This document shows, in pieces, positions 15,101-20,440 of a stretch of DNA of 20,573 nt. The stretch lies in NCBI RefSeq assembly GCF_949282365.1, contig NZ_CASDOY010000035.1:1-20573 (forward strand). The letters run 5' to 3'. This stretch comes from an uncultured Desulfovibrio sp. (GTDB taxonomy: Bacteria; Desulfobacterota; Desulfovibrionia; Desulfovibrionales; Desulfovibrionaceae). The position numbers and the translations under genes are program-made. Each line of letters opens with the position of its first letter. Within the stretch, counting starts at the first letter, position 1. Under the pieces are notes generated by a model that was given only the letters and a program-made list of their open reading frames with translations, did not search any database and was not told the DNA's origin.

Positions 15101-15620
15101 CGTGATGCGGCAGCAGGGCCAGATGCAGCATCTCGGGATTGCTGATGAGCACCGTGGGCGGGTCGCGGCGTATCTTGCGCCGGAAATGGTCGCTGGTGTC
15201 GCCGTCGTAGAGGGCGGCCGTGGGCCGGGCCTCCCCGGGCCAACCGGAGACCAGCCGCTGCAGCCCGGCCAGCTGGTCCTGGGCCAGGGCCTTGAGCGGA
15301 AAAAGATAGAGGGCGCGGGCCTCGCTGTCGTGCAGATGGCGTTCCAGCACCGGCAGGTTGTAGATCAGGCTCTTGCCGCTGGCCGTGGGCGTGGCCACCA
15401 CCACGGAGCGGCCGGCGCGGATGTGGTCCGTGGCCAGGGCCTGATGGCTGTAGAGGCCGCTCAGGCCGCGTTCGTCCAGGGTGCGGCGGATGGCCGCGGG
15501 CCAGGGCAGGCGGCTTGCCGCGTACACGGCCTCGCGCGCGGGCTCGCAGCGATGATGACGCACCTGCGGCCCCAGCTTTTCCGAGGCCAGCAGGCTGCGG
15601 ATATAGTCGGCGACGCTCAT
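12135..15620 (-). CDS. Fused MrfA-type DEAH helicase and MrfB-type DEDDy 3'-5' exonuclease
   Basis: A 1161-residue protein. Residues 55-400 form a superfamily 2 helicase core: ATPTASGKS (76-84, Walker A), VVDEAH (187-192), FCTAT (224-228) and QRGGRVGR (380-387). Residues 400-760 carry the DUF1998/MZB-type region with a cysteine cluster CPCEDGCPSCVHSPKC (718-733), probably binding zinc. This is the layout of B. subtilis MrfA/YprA (COG1205). Residues about 771-983 are a Pro/Ala-rich linker. Residues 985-1160 form an RNase H-like exonuclease with FDVET (989-993), GFNSFRFD (1047-1054) and YCRKDVDLT (1122-1130), the DEDDy motifs of MrfB/YprB. In B. subtilis the two proteins are separate and repair mitomycin C damage; a DNA repair role here is inference. 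GGAGG precedes the ATG. It is followed 2 bases later by the AbgA-like gene. Confidence 0.93.
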   Translation of the reverse strand: MSVADYIRSLLASEKLGPQVRHHRCEPAREAVYAASRLPWPAAIRRTLDERGLSGLYSHQALATDHIRAGRSVVVATPTASGKSLIYNLPVLERHLHDSEARALYLFPLKALAQDQLAGLQRLVSGWPGEARPTAALYDGDTSDHFRRKIRRDPPTVLISNPEMLHLALLPHHEQWAPFLAGLSHIVVDEAHTYRGVFGAHMAGVFRRLNRLAAHYGAAPSYVFCTATVGNPGELAAALSGLDLMPGRRPPVVVDQSGAPQGARHYVFLDPEQSPATAAIDLLRAALARKLRTIVYCRSRRMTELVSLWAGSLTGPWAGRISAYRAGFLPEERRQIEARMASGELLAVVSTSALELGIDIGGLDVCILVGYPGTIMSTLQRGGRVGRAQQESAVVLVAGEDALDQYFMNHPEDFFSRPAEKAVVNPWNEVILARHLECAAAELPLSARDPWLAPAPAQEALRALAAQGRLLLSADGSRWLAARKRPQRLVDLRGTGQSFVIEDSEGAVIGSVDGFRAWRETHAGAVYLHRGRSYVIEEMDPAAGRVRARQAKTDWFTRVRGHKSTDILEEYERRPLGRGVVCRGRLRIIDTITGYEKRSTRDNRLLTIVPLDAPPQVFETEGLWYVIPESCRQRLEEDFVHFMGAIHACEHTAIGMLPLLVMADRNDFGGISIPLHPQTGLACVFIYDGLPGGAGLTRQAFGQARELLEVCAAVIAACPCEDGCPSCVHSPKCGSGNRPISKAGALRLIRDLLAPGGEAEGEALCASLRISPPPELLPPQPEQTPAAPVPQSAPDLAAIMAAWAGQTPAVRAAAAPASTATAPVVQAPAAPAPAAAIPTRVLQTPNVQAPTAPPRAVPAPAAPGPTLQTPAAPLSALQVAVLPAAAERAAGQPDPDQPAAHVAGTTAGRYGDEAVHAVALPGAAAPGAAVPGSRSSCPAPAAPAHTVPPDGKDSPCGADRSCQPGQPGQTAPAPGVGATGRPPEHYLVFDVETRRSAAEVGGWHKAGSMGVSIAVAYDSRAGDFFSYTQEALPELFARMRAARLVVGFNSFRFDYAVLAPFAPFDLRALPGLDLLRRVQDSLKYRVSLDNLGQATLGEPKSADGLQALRWWREGRLDDIAAYCRKDVDLTRRLYLFGLEHGWLLFTNKAGQRVRVPVDLRH
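12672..13310 (-). other. Low-complexity Pro/Ala-rich linker coding region in the helicase-exonuclease
   Basis: This stretch encodes residues about 771-983 of the fusion protein. It is almost free of hydrophobic core patterns and dominated by Pro, Ala, Thr, Gly and Val, with recurring QTPxxxxAP and VQAPxAP phrases such as LQTPNVQAPTAP and LQTPAAPLSA. It is predicted to be disordered and to tether the nuclease to the helicase. Its end contains two isolated cysteines (SPCGADRSC). Confidence 0.75.
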
Positions 15621-15832
15621 GGCAGGCCTCCGCTGCGGCGGTGCGGGCCGCTGTCCCGGACAGGGCGCGCAAGACAGGCCGGATGCGCACGACCAGGCAG
15701 GCGCGCGGGGCGGGCGGCGGCGGGCAGGGGACGCGGTTCACGGCCTCCGGCCCGGGAGCCGGCACGCGGGAGCGGGCCACGGGATGCCCGTGCCTGCGGC
15801 GGTGAGGCGTCATGCCTGTCCTGTGCGGCCAT
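15617..15832 (-). CDS. Possible small ORF overlapping the helicase start
   Basis: A 71-codon frame starts at ATG 15832 with an excellent ribosome binding site (AAGGAG, 7 bases spacing) and ends in a TGA that overlaps the helicase ATG (ATGA). Its product starts MAAQDRHDASPPQARASRG and is Arg/Pro/Ala/Gly-rich with no recognisable domain and rather ordinary third-position GC, so it may not be a real protein. It could act as a leader ORF that couples translation to the helicase. I do not recognise it. Confidence 0.3.
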   Translation of the reverse strand: MAAQDRHDASPPQARASRGPLPRAGSRAGGREPRPLPAAARPARLPGRAHPACLARPVRDSGPHRRSGGLP

Positions 15833-16177
15833 GATCGTTCTCCTTGTTCGTCTGCGCGGGCGGACCGGGGTCCACCACACTCTTGATGGCGTCGTCCCGT
15901 CCCCCGGCTGCCGCGCGTCGTGCGCACCGGGCGCTCTCCGTCCGGCGGATCAGGGCGCTCCGCAGCCCGAAGGCGTCGCCCCGTCCTGCTTTTGCCGCAC
16001 CTCGCGCCGCGGCACGGCGCCGTCTCCGGCAGTCGGGCACAGGGGCGGCAGGCGCATCCCCTATCCCGCGAGCCTGCGTCCGTCCCCGGGCGGGGGCCTG
16101 GCTTCGGGAGGCTATGGGCGTCGCATCCCGCCCGGCCCCGGCAGGCGGGGACAATGGCCCGGCCTCCCGGGAAGCGC
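15833..16177. other. Intergenic region between the TtuA-like gene and the helicase
   Basis: No gene is supported. Transcription from the TtuA-like gene would run through it toward the helicase. There is no clear terminator, and no clear promoter for the helicase. Several GC-rich inverted pairs are present (for example CCGGGG/CCCCGG type), none with a T-tract. Confidence 0.45.
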
Positions 16178-17089
16178 CTAGCCGGCGTCGTCCCTGAGGG
16201 CCTCGCGGATGCGGCACACGCCGCACAGGTCGCCGGACGAGGTGGGATAGCCGCAGCGGGTGCAGGGGGCCAGCTCCACGCCTGTCTCGGCCTCGCGGCG
16301 GGCGAAGACCGGCCGGGCGCGGGCCAGGAAGCCCTGATAGAAGTCCAGCTTGCGGCCGGGCATGGCCGCTTCCAGGCGCTGGAGCAGGGCCTTGAGCGTG
16401 CTGAAGCTGGCGCCGGGGCTGTAGGGGCAGGGCGCGTAATGGTGTTCGATGCCCATGAGGAAGGCGTAGTTGGCGGTCTCGAATTCCGACAGGCGCCACA
16501 GGGGCTTGACCTTGCGGGCAAAACCGTCCTCGCCGTCCAGGCGCGGGCCCTGGTCCGAAAGATAGGCCGTATCCCAGCGCAGGGTATTGCTGAACAGACG
16601 CGCCACCTCGTCGTCCAGGTTGTGGCCCGTGGCCAGGGCGTCGAAACCTTCGTCCAGGGCCACCTTGTTGAAGAAATGCCGTTTGATCTTGCCGCAGGCC
16701 GAACAGACGGGGCGGTTGAGGCGCTCCTTGACCAGCGGGATGGCCAGACCCTCGGCCGCCAGTTCCCTGACCATGAGCTTCAGGCCGTGCCGGGCGCAGA
16801 AGCGCTCCACCACGGCGCGCGCCGCGGGCGAGGAGCCCGGGATGCCCAGGTCGATATGCAGGCCGGTGACGTCATAGCCCTGGCGGGAAAGCTCCAGCAT
16901 CAGGGCCAGCGAATCCTTGCCGCCGGAAAGGGCCACCAGCACCCGTTCGTCACGGGTGAAGAGCTTTTGGCCTTCGATGCCCTTTTCCACCTGACGGGCA
17001 AAGAATTTGAGGTAACAGTCGGGACAGAAGGCGGCGTTGTGGCTGCGCAGGGCCACCACGGCCGTCGCCTTGCAGATCTTGCATTTCAA
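16178..17089 (-). CDS. TtuA/Ncs6-like tRNA thiolation enzyme (PP-loop ATPase with two zinc ribbons)
   Basis: The 303-residue protein has, in order, an N-terminal zinc ribbon (Cys3, 6, 22, 25), the PP-loop SGGKDS (55-60), a CSAC pair (Cys129, 132), HNLDDEVA (156-163), a third cluster-type cysteine (Cys221 in HYAPCPYSPG) and a C-terminal zinc ribbon (Cys276, 279, 289, 292). This is the TtuA/Ncs6 (TIGR00269-like) layout, in which the enzyme adenylates a tRNA uridine and inserts sulfur using a [4Fe-4S] cluster held by three cysteines. The target base cannot be told. No sulfur-carrier (TtuB-like) gene is in the window. I chose TTG 17089 because AAGGA stands 8-10 bases before it and it gives MKCKIC directly; the frame is open upstream, with ATG further out, but without family similarity. 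Confidence 0.88.
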   Translation of the reverse strand: MKCKICKATAVVALRSHNAAFCPDCYLKFFARQVEKGIEGQKLFTRDERVLVALSGGKDSLALMLELSRQGYDVTGLHIDLGIPGSSPAARAVVERFCARHGLKLMVRELAAEGLAIPLVKERLNRPVCSACGKIKRHFFNKVALDEGFDALATGHNLDDEVARLFSNTLRWDTAYLSDQGPRLDGEDGFARKVKPLWRLSEFETANYAFLMGIEHHYAPCPYSPGASFSTLKALLQRLEAAMPGRKLDFYQGFLARARPVFARREAETGVELAPCTRCGYPTSSGDLCGVCRIREALRDDAG

Positions 17090-17180
17090 TGGCGTCTTCC
17101 TTGGAAAGAGTGGATGCCCCGGCGTGCTCCGGCGGCATGTCATGGCAAAAACAGGAAAAAGACCCGCACGGGGCCTTCCC

Positions 17181-17209
17181 TGTATAAAAGACATCCCGCC
17201 CGGCGTCCA
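17181..17209 (-). promoter_or_regulatory. Candidate sigma70 promoter for the TtuA-like gene
   Basis: On the minus strand TGGACG (17204-17209) and TATACA (17181-17186) are 17 bases apart, about 95 bases upstream of the TTG start. The -35 is a 4-of-6 match. A short CCC/GGG stem followed by TCTTTTT lies just downstream in the leader (about 17158-17176). Confidence 0.4.
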
Positions 17210-17247
17210 GATGACGGCAGCGGGGAGCGACGGTGGAAGGAGCGTCC

Positions 17248-17317
17248 GGGGGAAGGCCCCTTTGCTCGCGCCCAAAGAGGGCCTTCCCCCCGGGCCCCCA
17301 TCCCCCAAACGCGCTTT
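17248..17317 (-). repeat. Dispersed hairpin element, copy C
   Basis: This is the best-paired copy. GGGGGAAGGCCCCTTTG (17248-17264) pairs with CAAAGAGGGCCTTCCCCC (17273-17290) with a single bulge, around a CTCGCGCC loop. A C-rich spacer and CCCCAAACGCGCTTT (17303-17317) follow. It lies between the aminotransferase and the TtuA-like gene, upstream of the candidate promoter. Confidence 0.8.
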
Positions 17318-17702
17318 ACCAGAGGATAGGGGCATGCGTCACGGCCAGCGCGCGGGCATCAGGGGATGTCTCCGGTAGGTATCGTTTGCCTGCGCCCCCT
17401 GTGCGCGGGGCGTGGCATCACCTGGAAGGGAACGGGTATCAGGTACTTCCTGCGCTCCTGTGCGCGGGTCGTGGAAAAACAGCGACAGCCCGTGCGGCGG
17501 GAACATCTCCCGCCGTACCCCGCTGGGCCGTCGCCCCCTGGAGGGGCCGTCCCGGCTGACGTGCGCCGGGGAGGGGGAAGGGGGCCTCTCGCCCCGGCGG
17601 CGACCGGATGGCGGCCCGCAGGGCCGTGCCCGTTGCGACGCAGGACGCTGCGGGCGCCGGCGGCAGCGCGAGGCCCCCTTCCCCCAAAGGGCCCGTGTGA
17701 AC
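17318..17702. other. Intergenic region downstream of the aminotransferase
   Basis: No gene is seen. Besides the large nested palindrome at 17573-17685 there is a TGCGCGGG direct-repeat-like pair near 17401 and 17461 (CTGTGCGCGGGGCGTG against CTGTGCGCGGGTCGTG). No terminator with a proper T-tract was found for the aminotransferase. Confidence 0.45.
17573..17685. repeat. Nested palindromic intergenic element (113 bp)
   Basis: The outer arms GGGGGAAGGGGGCCTCTCGC (17573-17592) and GCGAGGCCCCCTTCCCCC (17668-17685) pair almost perfectly with a two-base bulge. Inside, GGCGGCCCGCAG (near 17610) pairs with CTGCGGGCGCC (17648-17658). The core 17627-17666 is the partner of the repeat at 10744-10783. 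The layout, terminal inverted repeats around a structured core, is like a small non-autonomous mobile or REP-type element, but no target duplication was seen. Confidence 0.6.
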
Positions 17703-18653
17703 CTAAAACGGTGTGCCGGTGGCCAGCATGTGTTCCAGCAGGGCGTCACGCAGCCAGCGGGCCACAGGGCCGGGGCGGCCGGCGTCGGGGCCCTGGCCGA
17801 TGGGGCGCCCCTCGAAATGGCTGATGCCCACGCAGAGGCTGGCGCTGGTGAAGAGCAGCATCTCGCGCGCCGTGGCGATCTCGTCGCGGTGGATGGGGCG
17901 TTCCACCACGGGCAGGCGCCGGGGCGCGATCCGGCGGGCGGCCAGCATGGAGGTGCCGGGCAGGATGCGGCGGCCTTCGGGGCAGCAGAGGCGGCCTTCG
18001 GCGTCCACGATGCCCACATTGGCGATGGCGGCCTCGCCCAGATGGCCTTCCTCGTCGAAGGTCACGGCCACGTCCATGCCGCGCTGCCGGGCCTCGGCGG
18101 CCATGAAGACGTTGGGCAGGTAATTGGTGCTCTTGATGCGGGCCAGATAGTCCTGCTTGGGCGGCACGGCGCTGGCGAAGGCCGTGAGGCCCTTCGCGTA
18201 AAAGGCTTCTGTGGGCAGCTCCTTGCGCAGGGCCACCACATAGAGGCTGGAGCGCGGGCATTCCTCGGGCGAGACGCCGAAGCCGCCGGGGCCGCGCCCC
18301 ACCAGCACGCGGATGTCCCCGTGATCGCTGCCCGAGGCCCGGGCCACGTCCAGGATGTGCCCGCGCAGCCCGTCCCAGGAACAGGGCGGCAGCAGGGACA
18401 GGGCGCGGCTGCCGTCGCGCAGGCGGGCCAGATGCTCCTCAAGGGCGAATATCTTGCCTTCCCGGTAGCACAGGCTTTCGAACAGGGCGTCGCCCCGGTG
18501 GCACATGTGGTCGTCCAGGGGCAGGAGCAGACAGCGCGCGTCGCGGCAGACGGCGTCCACCCGCGCGTCGTAAAAGGCCAGGATCTTGTCGGCCCCGGGC
18601 CGGGGCGCGGCCATCAGGGCCGCCATCCAGGCATCGGCATCCAGAATCTTCAT
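17703..18653 (-). CDS. Class IV (fold-type IV) PLP-dependent aminotransferase / aminodeoxychorismate lyase-like
   Basis: The 316-residue protein is of the branched-chain/D-amino acid aminotransferase and PabC superfamily. HRGDALFESL (52-61) is the N-terminal domain motif, RVLVGRGPGG follows (115-124), IKSTNYLPN (173-181) holds the predicted PLP lysine Lys174, and EGHLGEAAIANV (202-213) holds the conserved glutamate region. PGTSMLAARRIA (232-243) binds phosphate. The KSxNYLPN form resembles the plant-type D-amino acid aminotransferase/ADC lyase group more than IlvE, so the substrate could be a D-amino acid or aminodeoxychorismate (folate synthesis). The frame is open upstream, but ATG 18653 gives the normal length. 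The binding site is weak (GGCGGGGA). It is a single gene, with a hairpin-rich leader. Confidence 0.88.
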   Translation of the reverse strand: MKILDADAWMAALMAAPRPGADKILAFYDARVDAVCRDARCLLLPLDDHMCHRGDALFESLCYREGKIFALEEHLARLRDGSRALSLLPPCSWDGLRGHILDVARASGSDHGDIRVLVGRGPGGFGVSPEECPRSSLYVVALRKELPTEAFYAKGLTAFASAVPPKQDYLARIKSTNYLPNVFMAAEARQRGMDVAVTFDEEGHLGEAAIANVGIVDAEGRLCCPEGRRILPGTSMLAARRIAPRRLPVVERPIHRDEIATAREMLLFTSASLCVGISHFEGRPIGQGPDAGRPGPVARWLRDALLEHMLATGTPF

Positions 18654-18703
18654 GGCATCCCCGCCAAAAAGGCCGTCCCGCAGGGAAGCGGCCTGCTGTG
18701 GTT

Positions 18704-18750
18704 CGTGATGGGGGCGCACGCCCCCGGCGGCGCCAGCGCCGCCCGTGATG
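18704..18750. repeat. Twin perfect hairpins flanked by a 7-bp direct repeat
   Basis: GGGGGCG (18710-18716) and CGCCCCC (18719-18725) form one stem with a CA loop. GGCGGCGC (18726-18733) and GCGCCGCC (18736-18743) form the next, immediately abutting and also with a CA centre. CGTGATG stands on both sides (18704-18710 and 18744-18750). The block lies 50-100 bases upstream of the aminotransferase start, in its probable mRNA leader. Confidence 0.7.
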
Positions 18751-19173
18751 CGGTCCCGGCCGTCGGGCGTCGGGGGGCCCGGCGTTGCGGCCGCCGCTGA
18801 AACAGCTTTTTGTAGCACGAACGGCGGCGGCGGGGAATACCTTTTGCCGTTGCGGCAAAGGGCGGGGGAGGGCTTTGGCCGGGAGGCGCACCGGGCGGCC
18901 GGACGTGAAGGGCAGGCGGCCGGGATGCCGTGGCCGCCCGCATGCCCATGACCGCCGCGTATGGCGCGCCAGGGCAGACGAAAGCCACAGCCGCATGCAC
19001 ACGGATGCGCCATGCGGGCGCGCTCCGGGGGGCTCCCGCATGACGCCGTCCGGCGCCTGCCTCCTGCCGGTGCAGGGCCCGGCGTCGCAGTTCCGGGCCT
19101 GCCGGCGGACGGCCTTCCGCTGCGCCTGCTGGCAAGGGCCACGGGGGGACCGTTCCCCTGTCCGGCGGCGCGC
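18751..19173. other. Intergenic region upstream of the aminotransferase
   Basis: No gene is seen. A CCTTTTGCCG/CGGCAAAGG hairpin lies at 18840-18861. Minus-strand TACAAA near 18810-18815 could be the -10 of the aminotransferase promoter, but no good -35 pairs with it. CATGCGGG (19011-19018) and CCCGCATG (19035-19042) form an inverted repeat. Open frames through here are antisense or out-of-frame extensions. Confidence 0.45.
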
Positions 19174-19202
19174 AAAAAAAGGGCCCCGCCGTGGCAGGAC
19201 CC
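19174..19202 (-). terminator. Rho-independent terminator of asd
   Basis: On the minus strand GGGTCCTGC pairs with GCGGGGCCC-type sequence around a CACG loop (19181-19202), and seven T follow (19174-19180). It begins 28 bases after the asd stop codon. Confidence 0.9.
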
Positions 19203-19230
19203 TTCCCCGGATCTTTCGCTCCCGGAAAAA

Positions 19231-20277
19231 CTAGGACATGAAGACGTTGCGGTCAGGCACGCGCACCAGGTCGCGCTTGAGCAGTTCTTCGGCGATCTGC
19301 ACGGCGTTGAGGGCCGCGCCCTTGCGCACGTTGTCGGACACCACCCAGAGGTTGAGGCCGTTCTCGATGGTCTCGTCCTCGCGGATGCGGCCCACATAGG
19401 TCTCGTCGTCGCCCACGCAGTAGGCGGGCATGGGGTACATCTTCTCGCGCGGGTTGTCGAAGACGCGCACGCCCGGGGCCTGGGAGAGCAGCAGGCGGCA
19501 TTCCTTGGCGGTCATCTTCTTGTGCGTCTCGATGTTCACGGATTCGGAATGGCAGTAGAACACGGGCACGCGCACGCAGGTGGCCGTGACCTTGACCGTG
19601 GGATCGTCAAAGATCTTCACGGTCTCGTTGACCATCTTCATTTCTTCCTTGGTGTAGTCGTTTTCCAGGAAGACGTCGATGTGCGGCAGCACGTTGAAGG
19701 CGATGCGGTAGGGATAGACCTTGTTCTCGGGCTCGCGCATGTTGAACAGGTCGCGGGTCTGGCGTTCCAGTTCTTCCAGGCCCTTCTGGCCCGTGCCGGA
19801 AACGGCCTGATAGGTGGAGACCACGATGCGCTTGATGCCCACGGCGTCATGGATGGGCTTGAGGGCCACCAGCATCTGGATGGTGGAGCAGTTGGGGTTG
19901 GCGATGATGCCCTGATGGGCGTCCAGATGCTGGGGGTTCACTTCGGGGACCACCAGGGGGCAGCGGTCGTCCATGCGCCACTGCGAGGAGTTGTCCACCA
20001 CCACGCAGCCGGCATGGGCGGCATGGGGAGCGAATTTTTCGGAGGTGCTGCCGCCGGCGGAGAAGATGGCGATATCGATACCGTCGAAGACATCTTCTTT
20101 CAGTTCCTGCACCACCAGTTCGTCCTCGCCGAAAGGCACCTTGGTCCCGGCGGAACGGGCCGAGGCGAAGGCGCGCACTTCCGTGGCCGGAAACTGGCGC
20201 GAGTGCAGGGTTTTCAGCATTTCACGGCCCACGGCGCCCGTGGCGCCCACAACGGCAACAGTCAACTTCTTGCTCAT
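19231..20277 (-). CDS. asd: Aspartate-semialdehyde dehydrogenase
   Basis: This 348-residue enzyme reduces L-4-aspartyl phosphate to aspartate semialdehyde with NADPH, the branch point to lysine/diaminopimelate, methionine and threonine. VVGATGAVG (9-17) is the dinucleotide-binding loop, NPNCSTIQ (127-134) holds the catalytic Cys130, YQAVSGTG (156-163) follows, and the catalytic base is His243 in VRVPVFYCHSES (235-246). The usual glycine before this histidine (GHS) is cysteine here, a minor variation. Length is normal. ATG 20277 has GGAG 8 bases upstream. Codon use is a little less extreme in GC than its neighbours, as often seen for well-expressed genes. It is a single-gene unit with its own promoter region and terminator. 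Confidence 0.96.
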   Translation of the reverse strand: MSKKLTVAVVGATGAVGREMLKTLHSRQFPATEVRAFASARSAGTKVPFGEDELVVQELKEDVFDGIDIAIFSAGGSTSEKFAPHAAHAGCVVVDNSSQWRMDDRCPLVVPEVNPQHLDAHQGIIANPNCSTIQMLVALKPIHDAVGIKRIVVSTYQAVSGTGQKGLEELERQTRDLFNMREPENKVYPYRIAFNVLPHIDVFLENDYTKEEMKMVNETVKIFDDPTVKVTATCVRVPVFYCHSESVNIETHKKMTAKECRLLLSQAPGVRVFDNPREKMYPMPAYCVGDDETYVGRIREDETIENGLNLWVVSDNVRKGAALNAVQIAEELLKRDLVRVPDRNVFMS

Positions 20278-20361
20278 GCTCTTTTCTCCATGCAGGGCAA
20301 ATCAAAGGCGATACGGGGTCTGCGGTCGCATAGGTCCGCCCCGGCCCCTAAAGGAATTCTG

Positions 20362-20367
20362 ACTATA
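20362..20367 (-). promoter_or_regulatory. Likely -10 element of asd
   Basis: The minus strand reads GCTATAGTC; TATAGT is a one-mismatch -10 hexamer about 85 bases upstream of the asd start. At 17 bases upstream the -35 position reads TTCCCT, a poor match, which would fit activator-dependent transcription. Confidence 0.5.
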
Positions 20368-20413
20368 GCGGGCATCATGGCAAAAGGGAAGACGTCCCGC
20401 CGGTTTCTTGCGG

Positions 20414-20440
20414 ACAAATTTTCTGTGAAAATTTGCACAG
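20414..20440. promoter_or_regulatory. Overlapping palindromes, CRP/FNR-like operator candidate upstream of asd
   Basis: CTGTGAAAATTTGCACAG (20423-20440) is a dyad matching the TGTGA-N6-TCACA form of CRP/FNR-family sites at 9 of 10 arm positions. It overlaps a perfect 9-bp inverted repeat CAAATTTTC/GAAAATTTG around TGT (20415-20435). The block is strikingly AT-rich for this genome. It lies about 50-75 bases upstream of the asd -10, a place typical for an activator. It could equally serve a gene to the right of the window. Confidence 0.5.

Noticed and set aside
12138..16181. A 1347-codon plus-strand open frame across the helicase gene
   Set aside because: It is antisense to the helicase-exonuclease, whose motifs are unmistakable. 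It reads through because high third-position GC removes stop codons.
13558..16521. A 987-codon minus-strand frame overlapping the helicase and the TtuA-like gene
   Set aside because: It is out of frame with both genes, and the translation is Arg/Pro/Gly/Ala-rich without motifs.
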